Source: an uncultured Myxococcales bacterium (GTDB taxonomy: Bacteria; Myxococcota_A; UBA9042). Taken from it: a stretch of DNA of 62,799 nucleotides. The stretch is taken from assembly GCA_903850505.1 (NCBI GenBank), contig CAINLT010000295.1:1-62799 (forward strand). Direction: 5' to 3'. Shown one piece after another: positions 25,766 through 34,177 of this stretch (position 1 is its first letter; every line of letters starts with the position of its first letter). A model generated the notes under the pieces. It was not told where the DNA came from, searched no databases, and was given only the letters and a program-made list of their open reading frames with translations. The translations under genes were made by a program, and so were the position numbers.

Positions 25766-26146
25766 TCAGCAGTGGCTGGTGTGCGTGCATCCGCCGGGGA
25801 GGACGCACGCGTCGTCCGTGCACGCCTGGCCGTCGTCGCAGCTCACGGGGTCGCCCGCGCATGTGTCGCCGGTGCAAAAGTCGGCCGTGGTGCACGGATT
25901 GCCGTCGTCGCACTTGCCGGAGTGCGGGATGTGGGTGCAGCCGATCTTGATGTAGCAGACGTCGTCCGTGCACGGATTGTGGTCGTCGCAGTCGGCATTG
26001 CAGAAGATGCTGCCGTCACCGGCGGCGGCCTCAACAGCGACGGCGGCATCTGCGACGCCATCGACAACTGCGTCAGGCGCTCCAGCCGCCGGCGGCGGCG
26101 CTGCACCACATGCGGCGAGCACGAGGAGCGCCGGCCACGACTTCAT
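25766..26146 (-). CDS. Small Cys-repeat lipoprotein
   Basis: 126 residues, starting within the stop of the phosphatase gene (ATGA overlap). The signal peptide ends in LVLAAC. After an Ala/Asp-rich spacer there are three units of about 20 residues: CDDHNPCTDDVCYIKIGC, CDDGNPCTTADFCTGDTC and CDDGQACTDDACVLPGGC. These follow the same alternating pattern as the large lipoprotein at 57570-61592. The cysteines are probably disulfide-bonded and the aspartates may bind calcium. It is the last gene of the five-gene leftward operon. Function unknown, probably surface-exposed. Confidence 0.82.
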   Translation of the reverse strand: MKSWPALLVLAACGAAPPPAAGAPDAVVDGVADAAVAVEAAAGDGSIFCNADCDDHNPCTDDVCYIKIGCTHIPHSGKCDDGNPCTTADFCTGDTCAGDPVSCDDGQACTDDACVLPGGCTHTSHC

Positions 26147-27513
26147 TTCTGGATCGAGTACTGGTCCAGCGTCGTCGCGCCGTCGCCGGAGTACGCGGTG
26201 AAGTCCAGCTTCTTGTCGTTCACCGTCATCACGACGTAATTGTGCTTGTTGCCGTGCGTCGACGTCGCCGTCCAGATGTCGCTGCCGTTGGTGTAGCCGT
26301 CGGCGAAGAAGCCGCCCGCGACGACGTAGACCGGGCCCTTGGCGGCCTTGTTGTTGTTGACCCACGGCCAGGTGCGCTCGTAGTTGTGGTCGTGGCCGGC
26401 AAAGACCAGGTCGACGTTGTGCTTCTCAAACAGCGGCACCCAGTACTTCTGCACCCACGCCGTGGAGCCGTGGTTGGTGCAAGCGGAATACGCCGGGTAG
26501 TGCATCGCCACGACGATCCAGTCGATGTCCGCATCCGCGCGCGCCGCCGTGAGATCGGCATCCAGCCAAGCCGCCTGATCGGAGGCTGCTGCCGCGCTCG
26601 TCGAGTCGAGACCCACGACGTGAATGTTGGCGTAGTTCATCGACCAAGCGTGCTCGGTGTAGTTGTCCGGCACGCCGGCGTTGACCGGCAGCGCGAACTG
26701 GCCGTAATACATCGGCGGGAACACTTCATGGTTGCCCTGCACCGGCATGAGCGGCGCGCCGTTCAGGATGGGGTGCATGGCCAGGAACCACGCGTCCCAC
26801 TGCTCCTGAAGGCCCATGTCCGTGAAGTCGCCGTTGAACACCCAGAAGGCCGCGCCAATGGCGGCGAGCCGGTCGGCGTTGGCGGTGATCAGCGCATTGC
26901 CACCGCGGCTGTCGCCAGCGAGGACGACCTTGACCGGCTGACGCGTACCCTTCTTGGGCGCCGTGTGGAAGGTCATCACCTCCTGCGTCAAGTCCGGCTG
27001 GATGAACGCGCCGTTCTTGTAGTCGCTCCAGGTGCCCGCGCGCAGCACGTAGTCCGTGTCGGGCGTCAGTCCGGTCAGCTCAACGGTCCACGTCAAGTAC
27101 TGCGGCCCGGTCGTGTCGCCGGCAACCAGCGACTGGTAGTACAATTCGCCCGCGCCCGTCGCCGTTTGCGCCGCGCTGAACGTCATCTTGGCGCCGTCCG
27201 CGCCGGCGTTCGCCTTCGTGTCAAACCACGCCTTGGGCGTGTAGCCCTTCAAATCCGTCGCGGCTGTTGTCCACTGCACGGTCACCGTTGTCGCCGGATC
27301 GTGCTGCCACGTCAGGTGCATCGCGGTCGGCGCATTCACGGGGTTGGTCTGCCACACAACGGGCCCCGTGCTTGTATCGCCACTTGCCGTGTCCGTTTGG
27401 CCATTCACATCCGCCGTGTTGGCATCCGCGGCCTGCGCCGCCGTCGTGCTCTGCAGGCAAGCAGGCAGGCTCGCCGTGGCCAAGATACCAAGATAGATCG
27501 CATACTTCCGCAT
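26143..27513 (-). CDS. Purple-acid-phosphatase-like metallophosphoesterase lipoprotein
   Basis: 456 residues from ATG 27513, with GGAGG five bases upstream. The signal peptide ends in LPAC. An N-terminal fibronectin-III-like domain (MHLTWQHDPATTVTVQW, about 60-190) precedes the catalytic domain, as in purple acid phosphatases. The metal motifs are in order: LAGDSRGG, FNGDFTD, VQGNHEVFP, VAMHYPAY and FAGHDHNYERT. All metal ligands of the metallophosphoesterase fold are present. The enzyme should release phosphate from organic phosphoesters outside the cytoplasm. It lies between a porin gene and a small lipoprotein gene in one operon. Confidence 0.9.
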   Translation of the reverse strand: MRKYAIYLGILATASLPACLQSTTAAQAADANTADVNGQTDTASGDTSTGPVVWQTNPVNAPTAMHLTWQHDPATTVTVQWTTAATDLKGYTPKAWFDTKANAGADGAKMTFSAAQTATGAGELYYQSLVAGDTTGPQYLTWTVELTGLTPDTDYVLRAGTWSDYKNGAFIQPDLTQEVMTFHTAPKKGTRQPVKVVLAGDSRGGNALITANADRLAAIGAAFWVFNGDFTDMGLQEQWDAWFLAMHPILNGAPLMPVQGNHEVFPPMYYGQFALPVNAGVPDNYTEHAWSMNYANIHVVGLDSTSAAAASDQAAWLDADLTAARADADIDWIVVAMHYPAYSACTNHGSTAWVQKYWVPLFEKHNVDLVFAGHDHNYERTWPWVNNNKAAKGPVYVVAGGFFADGYTNGSDIWTATSTHGNKHNYVVMTVNDKKLDFTAYSGDGATTLDQYSIQK

Positions 27514-27534
27514 CAAACCCTCCAAGATCCCCAA

Positions 27535-28695
27535 TCAAAATGCCAAGTGGCAAGTCATCTGGCCGCTGTCATTGATGAAACTCAAGCCTTCCAGTTCCGT
27601 CCGGTGAATGTACGCGACCACGCAGCGCGCTTGCGGCGCCACAGTGTAGCCGACGCCGACGGTCATCCACTGCTTTTTCTGCCGGACGATCGAGTCCGCC
27701 AACAAGCTGCCGCCGTCGATCGCCGACGGATCGGTGTCGCCGTCCATCTGCTCCAGGCGTCCGGTCAAGCTCAGCTTGTCCGCCCACAGCCAGCCGGTCA
27801 GGTCGACGTGCCAACCCAAGCCCGCGTGCACCTGCTGCGAGCCATCCGGCAACGGCGCCAGCTTGAACTGCACCTGCATCAGCTCTGCCTCCAGCTCCAG
27901 GAAGCGGAACTTCGCGCGCGTGTCGGCACCGAGCCACATCCGCTGCTGGCCGTCGTCAAAGTACTTCTGCGTGTAGCCGCCGTTGCCGGCGATGCGCCAG
28001 ATGAAGCCGCTGTCGGCGCCAAAGAACTTGTCGACGTTGACTTCCGCGCGGCCGACCAGCATCAGCTGCTTGACGTCCTGCATCTGCTCGGACGCTTGTT
28101 TGGTCGAATCGAAGACGCCCAACGTCAGCTTGGCGTGCTGACCCGGATCCTGCGCCGCGAGCGTAAGGCCGAGCTGACGCAGCGGCGTGAACGTGTCAAA
28201 CGTCGGCGCATACGGCAGCAGCATGTCCTGCGTGGCCTTCAGGTTGGCCTGCGACATCGGCACTTTCTGATAGCCCAACCGCGCTTCCAGGAAGTTGTAG
28301 CGATTCCAGCCCACGTAGGCGTCCCGGACATAGTCCGCAGTCCGGTTGCCCGCCTTGTCGCGCGGCACGAGCTCCATTTGCAGGGCATAGAACAGCCCGG
28401 ACTCGTTGAACCGGCCGCGGAGGCCAAACTGGGCGTTTTCCAGAACGAAACCTTGGCGATAGCCATACTGCGACGGGTCAATCTCGCTGGAATCATGCGC
28501 GACGCCATTGACGGTGACCGGCCCATGACCCGACGCAATGATGCTGGAACGCACGAGGATGCTCGGCTCCATGCGCGCATCGACGAGGCGTGCCTTCGCC
28601 GGCGCGGTCAGCAGCGTGATCTCCTGCGGCAAATCCTCGGCGAACGCCAGGCCGGAGAGCAGGAGAAGGGACAGCGATAGGAGAAGATGCCGCAT
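27535..28695 (-). CDS. Outer-membrane porin, phosphate-selective OprO/OprP-like
   Basis: 386 residues. A cleavable signal peptide (MRHLLLSLSLLLLSGLAFA) is followed by a protein rich in alternating beta strands, ending in phenylalanine as outer-membrane barrels do. FVLENAQFGLRGRFNESGL, YVGWNRYNFLEARLGYQKVP and TPLRQLGLTLAAQDP resemble the phosphate-selective porin O/P family (PF07396). The porin lies 3 bp downstream of the PPIase gene and 21 bp upstream of the phosphatase gene. Together this suggests uptake of phosphate or another anion released by the neighbouring phosphoesterases. The selectivity is inferred, not visible. Confidence 0.8.
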   Translation of the reverse strand: MRHLLLSLSLLLLSGLAFAEDLPQEITLLTAPAKARLVDARMEPSILVRSSIIASGHGPVTVNGVAHDSSEIDPSQYGYRQGFVLENAQFGLRGRFNESGLFYALQMELVPRDKAGNRTADYVRDAYVGWNRYNFLEARLGYQKVPMSQANLKATQDMLLPYAPTFDTFTPLRQLGLTLAAQDPGQHAKLTLGVFDSTKQASEQMQDVKQLMLVGRAEVNVDKFFGADSGFIWRIAGNGGYTQKYFDDGQQRMWLGADTRAKFRFLELEAELMQVQFKLAPLPDGSQQVHAGLGWHVDLTGWLWADKLSLTGRLEQMDGDTDPSAIDGGSLLADSIVRQKKQWMTVGVGYTVAPQARCVVAYIHRTELEGLSFINDSGQMTCHLAF

Positions 28696-28698
28696 CGA

Positions 28699-29808
28699 TT
28701 AGTCTTCCTCTTCTTCAAAAGCCGCCATCGTCACAGCGCCCGACAGCGGGAGACCGCCCGGCGGATGATCAAACGGCGAGAACCGCTGCACCTTGGCGGC
28801 GGCGCGCAACTTGGCCAGCGCGATGGCGTCAAGCGGCACCCACTTCATGCGCTGCACGTAGGCGGCCAATTGCGGCTTCGCCTCGGCAAAAGTCGGCTGC
28901 CGCGACGCGCGTTGCGCCAACAACTTGAGCCGGTGCAGGCCAAACGCGGTGCGCACTTGCGGCGTGACCGCGCCGACTTTCAAGCCCTGCAGCGCCGCCC
29001 AGCGTTCCGGACCCAGCGCGCGCGCCGTCTGCCAGCTGCTGTCGACCTTTGGCCACTTGCCCGCGCTCACCTGCGCGTCCAGCCGGGCCTGCGCCTGCGC
29101 GATCTGCGCCGCCGTCGCGCCAACCGGCAGCGCCTCGGAAAACTCCGCGGTCTGCACCGCCGCCGGCACCGCGAGCATCGCGCGCTGGCTCTCATAGCGC
29201 TCGCGCAGCTCCGCGTCGGTGACCTTGAACGGCGTCTCCTTCTCCACCAGCACGTGCAGCTGCGCCTGCGTCCGCAGCGTGCGCATGTGCGTCTCTTCGG
29301 TCACGCCGCGCCGCTTCAGCGCCTTCAACCACTTCTCGCGCCCGCCCGTCGTCGCCAGTTCGCGCGCCAACTCGACCTGCACCGCCGCATCCGCCTTGCC
29401 GGCATCCGTCGCCACGGCTTTTTGCACGATGAGCGCATCGATCCGCGCTTCCAGCGCCGTCGCCGCCGCCCGCAGGCCGGTGACTTCGTCGACGTCATTG
29501 GCCAGCACGCCGCCTTCCACGCCTGCCTGCAGTTCGGCCACCAGATCTTTCTTGGCAACCGGCGTGCCGTCGACAACCGCCACCGGATCCGGCCAATCCG
29601 CCACGTGCGACCACATTGTCGGCTTGCGCTGGATGCTGGGCGCGCGACCGGAACGCGCCGCGGGCGTCGCCGTTTCTGGCAAAGACGCCGCGTCAGCGAC
29701 CGGGGCAACAACGGGCGCGCCGATCTCAACCGGCGGCGGCGTTTCAGCCTCGTGCCGGCAACCCATCAACAGCACCAGCAAACCGCAACTAATCGTCCGC
29801 ATCGACAT
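28699..29808 (-). CDS. Lipoprotein PPIase/chaperone, SurA/PrsA-like
   Basis: 369 residues. ATG 29808 follows a GGGGG run and overlaps the previous gene by 20 bp; an ATG two codons later is equally good. The signal peptide ends in LLMGC. DPVAVVDGTPVAKKDL is the usual start of SurA/PpiD N-domains and is followed by long helices and then EKETPFKVTDAELRERYESQ. The C-terminal part (LGPERWAALQGLKVGAVTPQ, FGLHRLKLLAQRA) fits a degenerate parvulin domain. It is probably an envelope foldase for the barrel or enzymes of its operon. That role is inferred from position. Confidence 0.75.
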   Translation of the reverse strand: MSMRTISCGLLVLLMGCRHEAETPPPVEIGAPVVAPVADAASLPETATPAARSGRAPSIQRKPTMWSHVADWPDPVAVVDGTPVAKKDLVAELQAGVEGGVLANDVDEVTGLRAAATALEARIDALIVQKAVATDAGKADAAVQVELARELATTGGREKWLKALKRRGVTEETHMRTLRTQAQLHVLVEKETPFKVTDAELRERYESQRAMLAVPAAVQTAEFSEALPVGATAAQIAQAQARLDAQVSAGKWPKVDSSWQTARALGPERWAALQGLKVGAVTPQVRTAFGLHRLKLLAQRASRQPTFAEAKPQLAAYVQRMKWVPLDAIALAKLRAAAKVQRFSPFDHPPGGLPLSGAVTMAAFEEEED

Positions 29809-32380
29809 TGTCCCCCGCTCGGCCCACCAGCCAATTCGGCCACGGCGCAGGGCTGCCCTTGTACATCAGCCAGAGCAGACGGCCCAGTCCGCGGTTCTGA
29901 TCCGGGCCATCAAACTTCATCGCGTCCCACGCCGCCTGGATGCCCTTGGACCACTTCTTGGCTTTTTCGTCCTTGTTCAGCGTGTCCGGGTACAGGCGAT
30001 CCAGCTTGGCGTACGGCCCATCGTTGGGCGTGTCGGTGAAACAGCCGTAGATCGGCGACGCCAGCGCGTCCAGTTCCGTCAACGGCGTCACGTCCAGCAT
30101 CCGCTCCAGCGTCGCGTGGATCGAGCCAGTCGCGTGGTGATCGTGCACGACGACCCCGCGCTTGGCCCACGGGCTGACAACCAGCAGCGGCGAGCGGTGA
30201 TACGCCACGGAATCGCCGCCGTCCTGCGGATCGTCCTCAAAGATGAACACGACGGTCTCGTGCCAAGCCGGATTCTTGGAGAGCGCGTCGATGACGATGC
30301 CGGTGCCCAGGTCATTGTCCGCGACCATGGAACGCGGCGAAACGTGATCCGGCGTGCCGCCGCAGCAGGTATGGTTGTTGGGCATGGAAATGAACGTGAA
30401 CGTCGGCAGCTCGTTGGTCTTGAGCCAGTCGGCGATGTAGTTGGCCTTCTCCACGTCGGCGACGCTGAGGTTGAAGACGACGCCGGGATAGCCGCCCTGG
30501 AGCACGGTGTCGAAGATGAACTCCTGGTTCATGCCGACGATCTCGCCAAAGCTCGCCGTGGAGTAGCCCCACGCCAGCATGTTGGAGAACAGGAAGCCCT
30601 GGCCCGGCGCGGAGACTTTGCCGACGTTCCAGGTCGGGTCGGCGCCCTTGTCCGACAGGCCGTAGAACTTCTCGATGTAGTCCGAAGGCTTGCCCGCCGT
30701 CGCGTAGCCATGGCCGGTGGCCGAGTAGTCGCCGTCCGTGTAGAAGTTGTCCAGCAGGCAGTATTCCTTGGCCAATTTGTGCAGATTCGGCGTGAATTCC
30801 TCGCCGAACAGCGTGTATTTCGGCTCCGCTGTGACGTCCTTGATCGCCGCGCCGATGTCGCCCAGTTCGGCGTCAAACGTCTTGTTTTCGCGCATCAGGT
30901 AGACGATGTGCTTGATGTGCGGCGACGCGCCCTTGTCGGGCATCACGACCTTGGACTCGGGCGTTTGCGGCAGGCGGCCCTGGCCCGTCACGCCGATCAT
31001 GTTGTCGAGCACGTCTTTTTGGCCTTGCAGCAGCGCGGCGTCATCGGGCGTCGGGATCACGCTGAGCGTGCCCAGGTAGGACTTTTCGACCGACGTCGTG
31101 CCGTCCCACGGCGGAATGCCCGTGCCTTTGGCGTTGGCGACAAACAGCGTTTTGCCATCGGGCGCGACGGCGATGCCGGACGGGTACCAGCCAACCGGAA
31201 TCGCGCCGATCACCTTGCCCGCGGCGGTATCCACGACGCTGACTTCATTGGACATCGCACACACGATGTAGAGGCGCTTGCCGTCGGGCGCCATCGCCAT
31301 GAAGCCCGGATCGCGACCACGCGGCGCCATCAGCGGCTGATCCAGCGGCGCCATGCCCACCGGAATGCGCTTGATGACCTGCAGCGTCGCCGCATCGATC
31401 TGCGCGATCTCATCGGCTTCCACGATCGACGCCCACAGCGTCTTGCCGTCCGGCGACGCGATGATGCCCTGGGCATTGAAGCCAAGCGCCACCGTGTCGG
31501 CGTCGGTCGGCGACGCTGGATTGGCCAGATCGACGCGCTGCACCTTGCCGTCGCGCCACGTCACCAGGTAGGCAAACTTGCCGTCGGGCGGGACCACCAT
31601 GTCGTACGGCGTCGTCGCGGTCTGGACCGCCATCAGCTTGGCGCCCGTTTCCGCGTCGTAGGCAGAGAAGAGCTGCGTGCCTTCCTTGCCCAGCGTCGCG
31701 TAACTCGTCACACCGTAAAGCGTCTTGCCGTCGGGCGACAGCGCGATCGCGTAGAAACCGGAATTCGGCGAATACACCTTGTCCTGCGTCAGCGTGCCGT
31801 CCGCCGCGATCTTCATGCGCCAGGACTGCGCCTGCGGACCGCCGGAAGCGTACAGGTACTGACCGTCAGGCGACACGATGAGGAAGCGGTAGAGGTCCGA
31901 GCGCGGCACCGTCTGGATCAGCTTCTTCTGGGCGATGTCGACGACCTGCAGGCTCGGCCCGTCCTCGCGGTCATTGGAGATGTAGGCGAACTTGCCGTTC
32001 GGGTGGACCGTCAGGCCCATCGCATAGCTCTTCAGGTCGATCTGCGCGCCGGCGGGCGTCAGCAAGCGGCCGTTGGGCAGGACCCACACGCCGGGCTGGA
32101 ACTGCCCGACCGTGAAGTTCGCGGGGATCTGGAAGCGGGATTTCGGCAGCGCATCCGCACCGATCGGGGAAGGTGGCGCTTTGTTGAAGCCGAGCGCGCC
32201 GTCCTGATCAAAGACCTCCGGCCCCGCCGCGACGTCAACCGCCGCGTCGGTTCCAGCAACTGTCACGTCAGCCGCGGTGTCAGACTGGGCATCGTCCGCC
32301 GTCGCCGTCGCCGCTTCTTTCTGGCAGGCCGTCGCGCTCATCGTCGCCAGCAGCGCCACAACCATTCGCAATTTCAACAT
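29789..32380 (-). CDS. Lipoprotein with YVTN-type beta-propeller and phosphoesterase (PF04185) domain
   Basis: 863 residues from ATG 32380, with GGGGAA upstream; the frame stays open far upstream without a start signal. The lipobox SATAC (Cys19) is followed by an Asp/Ala spacer. A beta-propeller (about 60-480) carries repeats such as GLTVHPNGKFAYISND, IALSPDGKTLYGV, VVPPDGKFAYLVT and IAVAPDGKTLFVANAKG. The second half is an alkaline-phosphatase-superfamily phosphoesterase like acid phosphatase AcpA or phospholipase C: HIVYLMRENKTFDAELGD, ATGHGYATAGK, FEDDPQDGGDSV and SPLLVVSPWAKRG. It is the first gene of the five-gene operon and should hydrolyse phosphoesters at the cell surface. Confidence 0.9.
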   Translation of the reverse strand: MLKLRMVVALLATMSATACQKEAATATADDAQSDTAADVTVAGTDAAVDVAAGPEVFDQDGALGFNKAPPSPIGADALPKSRFQIPANFTVGQFQPGVWVLPNGRLLTPAGAQIDLKSYAMGLTVHPNGKFAYISNDREDGPSLQVVDIAQKKLIQTVPRSDLYRFLIVSPDGQYLYASGGPQAQSWRMKIAADGTLTQDKVYSPNSGFYAIALSPDGKTLYGVTSYATLGKEGTQLFSAYDAETGAKLMAVQTATTPYDMVVPPDGKFAYLVTWRDGKVQRVDLANPASPTDADTVALGFNAQGIIASPDGKTLWASIVEADEIAQIDAATLQVIKRIPVGMAPLDQPLMAPRGRDPGFMAMAPDGKRLYIVCAMSNEVSVVDTAAGKVIGAIPVGWYPSGIAVAPDGKTLFVANAKGTGIPPWDGTTSVEKSYLGTLSVIPTPDDAALLQGQKDVLDNMIGVTGQGRLPQTPESKVVMPDKGASPHIKHIVYLMRENKTFDAELGDIGAAIKDVTAEPKYTLFGEEFTPNLHKLAKEYCLLDNFYTDGDYSATGHGYATAGKPSDYIEKFYGLSDKGADPTWNVGKVSAPGQGFLFSNMLAWGYSTASFGEIVGMNQEFIFDTVLQGGYPGVVFNLSVADVEKANYIADWLKTNELPTFTFISMPNNHTCCGGTPDHVSPRSMVADNDLGTGIVIDALSKNPAWHETVVFIFEDDPQDGGDSVAYHRSPLLVVSPWAKRGVVVHDHHATGSIHATLERMLDVTPLTELDALASPIYGCFTDTPNDGPYAKLDRLYPDTLNKDEKAKKWSKGIQAAWDAMKFDGPDQNRGLGRLLWLMYKGSPAPWPNWLVGRAGDNVDADD

Positions 32381-32422
32381 GTCTTTCCCCACCTGGCGCC
32401 CCCACGGCCCTTTGCGGTGCGT

Positions 32423-32451
32423 ACGGTACGGCGGTCCGCGCCGCGTGGCAA
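32423..32451 (-). promoter_or_regulatory. Probable promoter of the phosphoesterase-porin operon
   Basis: On the minus strand TTGCCA (32446-32451) and TACCGT (32423-32428) are 17 bases apart, about 43 bases before the start at 32380. Confidence 0.4.
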
Positions 32452-32502
32452 TCTCATCGCACGCTTGTTGCCGTTTCGCCTCGCGACTGAGCGGATTGGC
32501 AA

Positions 32503-32532
32503 TTGACCGATGGCAGCCGGCACGCCTAGGCT
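32503..32532 (+). promoter_or_regulatory. Possible promoter of the beta-barrel gene
   Basis: TTGACC (32503) and TAGGCT (32527) are 18 bases apart. The start codon is at 32549, giving a very short leader that still contains the GGAGG site. Confidence 0.4.
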
Positions 32533-32548
32533 GTTGCCCGGAGGTTGG

Positions 32549-33289
32549 ATGCGGCGGCTGTTGGTGATTGCGCTGATGGGGTTGGCGGGCGAAGCGCTCG
32601 CTGAGACGCCGTACGTCTACCAGCAAGGCGGACTGGAAGCAGGGCAGCGCACGGCCGTCGAATCGCAGACGACGTTGGGCACCCGCGAGCTGCGGCCCCT
32701 CGGCGGTCGCGGGGTTGAGCAGGGCGTGCGCGTCCGCCATCAGGTCCTCGACGGCACGACGATCGAAGTCTTCGGCGGCGCGGTCTGGCAGCCCGAAGCG
32801 ACGGATCTCCGCGCGGGCGCCATCGGCGCGGAGGTCATTCAGCGCGTGCTGGACCAGAAACAGGTCGGCGTCACGCTGCAGATCGCCGCGGGCGGCTACC
32901 GGGACGTGACGGGCGTGTTCGTGCCGCGCGTGCGCGCGTTGCTGGGTCGCAGTTGGGGGCGCCTGCATGCGCAGGTGTCGGGCAACTTCGAGGCGCCGAT
33001 CGCCCACAAGCGCGACGCGCTGGACGTGATCCTCGGTGCGGCGGCTTCCTGGCAAGCGACGGCGCGAACGTCCATCGGCCTGGAAGCCGTGGGCGAGGAT
33101 CTGGAGGCGATTTGGGATAGCCGCGAGTCCGAAGGTGGCGCGCGCCTGCTGGCCGGACCGAGCGTCCACACGCAATTCGGCGCGCTGTACGTGCACGGCA
33201 ACATCGGCGCGACGACGTATTGGCCCGTCGCCGGCGCTGCACCGCTGACCGGCGCGCTGGGCCGCGTCAACGTCGGCTGGCGCTTCTGA
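32549..33289 (+). CDS. Small outer-membrane beta-barrel protein
   Basis: 246 residues from ATG 32549, with GGAGG five bases upstream. The signal peptide MRRLLVIALMGLAGEALA is followed by alternating amphipathic strands (GVRVRHQVLDGTTIEVFGGA, VGVTLQIAAGGYRDVTG, ALYVHGNIGATTYWPV). It ends RVNVGWRF with a terminal phenylalanine. This fits an 8- to 12-strand barrel; no specific family is recognised. It is divergent from the phosphoesterase operon. Its stop codon directly abuts the stop of the convergent NUDIX gene, forming TGATCA. Confidence 0.75.
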   Translation: MRRLLVIALMGLAGEALAETPYVYQQGGLEAGQRTAVESQTTLGTRELRPLGGRGVEQGVRVRHQVLDGTTIEVFGGAVWQPEATDLRAGAIGAEVIQRVLDQKQVGVTLQIAAGGYRDVTGVFVPRVRALLGRSWGRLHAQVSGNFEAPIAHKRDALDVILGAAASWQATARTSIGLEAVGEDLEAIWDSRESEGGARLLAGPSVHTQFGALYVHGNIGATTYWPVAGAAPLTGALGRVNVGWRF

Positions 33290-34177
33290 TCACCTGCGAA
33301 TGAACGAGAACCGGCCTTCACGCAGCAGAAAACGACTCTGCGCCACCGCCTGACCGGTCTGCGCCAGCCACGTCGCGTGCTCGGGGTGGCCCACATCCTC
33401 CGGCAAAATGATCGCAGGCCCCTCGGCCGTCGCCATCTCGAAATGCGGCTCCACGCAGGGACCCACGCCGTCCTGCGCCAGCGCCGCGATGACGCCGGCC
33501 GCCGCGCGACCCAGTTCCGCCATTCGCAACAGCGTGTGCTGCGTCGGCGGCGGCAGGAGGATGGCGCCACCGGCGTCGTGTTCCGTCAGCGCGGCCTGCG
33601 CGGTGCGCCAGAACGCGTCGCTCGACTCGTGCGGATCCAGCGCGGCATCCTGGCCCTCCGGCTGCAGCGCGGCAAAGAACCAGGTGTCAAAACGCCGCGG
33701 CTCAGCGCGCGGCGTCAGCCAGTGGGCAAACGGCGCCAGCAGATCCAGCGCCAGCGTCAGGCCGGCGTCCTGCACCGCCTCGTGCCACTTGTGGGCCGGC
33801 AGTTGGTGGCCCTGCCGCGCGCCCTGCAACGCCGCGTCGATCGCCGCTACGACAGCCGCGTCGACGACCCTGCCTTGCGCATCGCGCGCCAGCAGGACGT
33901 GCGCCTCTTCGTGCAGTTCGCGCACCGCCGCAACGTGAATGCGCCACGCGTGCGCCGCGTCCGCGACCGCCAAGCGCTGGGCGCACTGTTCCGGCGTCAG
34001 GCCCGCCGTGCGCGCCGCCACATCCGCGTCGTCCAACTTGCCGCCGGGAAAAACGGTGGCGCCGGCCATAAAGCCGCTTTGGCCATGGCGCCGCACCAGA
34101 AAAGTCTCCGGACCCATGGGTGCATCGCGCAGCAGGACAACCGTCGCAGCGCTGCGGATCGGCAACGGCGCGCTCAT
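33290..34177 (-). CDS. NUDIX hydrolase, NUDT19-like with interrupted Nudix box
   Basis: 295 residues from ATG 34177, which overlaps the stop of the upstream lipoprotein gene (ATGA). SAATVVLLRDAP and GFMAGATVFPGGKLDDAD are the first half of a Nudix domain. The helix RELHEEAHVLLA follows about 40 residues later. The insertion between glycine and REL-EE is the pattern of NUDT19/RP2p-type CoA or nucleotide diphosphatases. The metal-binding glutamates are present. LLAPFAHWLTPRAEPRRFDT and TWFFAALQPEGQD match the same family. It is probably cytoplasmic and cleaves CoA-type or nucleotide diphosphates; the substrate is unconfirmed. Confidence 0.85.
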   Translation of the reverse strand: MSAPLPIRSAATVVLLRDAPMGPETFLVRRHGQSGFMAGATVFPGGKLDDADVAARTAGLTPEQCAQRLAVADAAHAWRIHVAAVRELHEEAHVLLARDAQGRVVDAAVVAAIDAALQGARQGHQLPAHKWHEAVQDAGLTLALDLLAPFAHWLTPRAEPRRFDTWFFAALQPEGQDAALDPHESSDAFWRTAQAALTEHDAGGAILLPPPTQHTLLRMAELGRAAAGVIAALAQDGVGPCVEPHFEMATAEGPAIILPEDVGHPEHATWLAQTGQAVAQSRFLLREGRFSFIRR

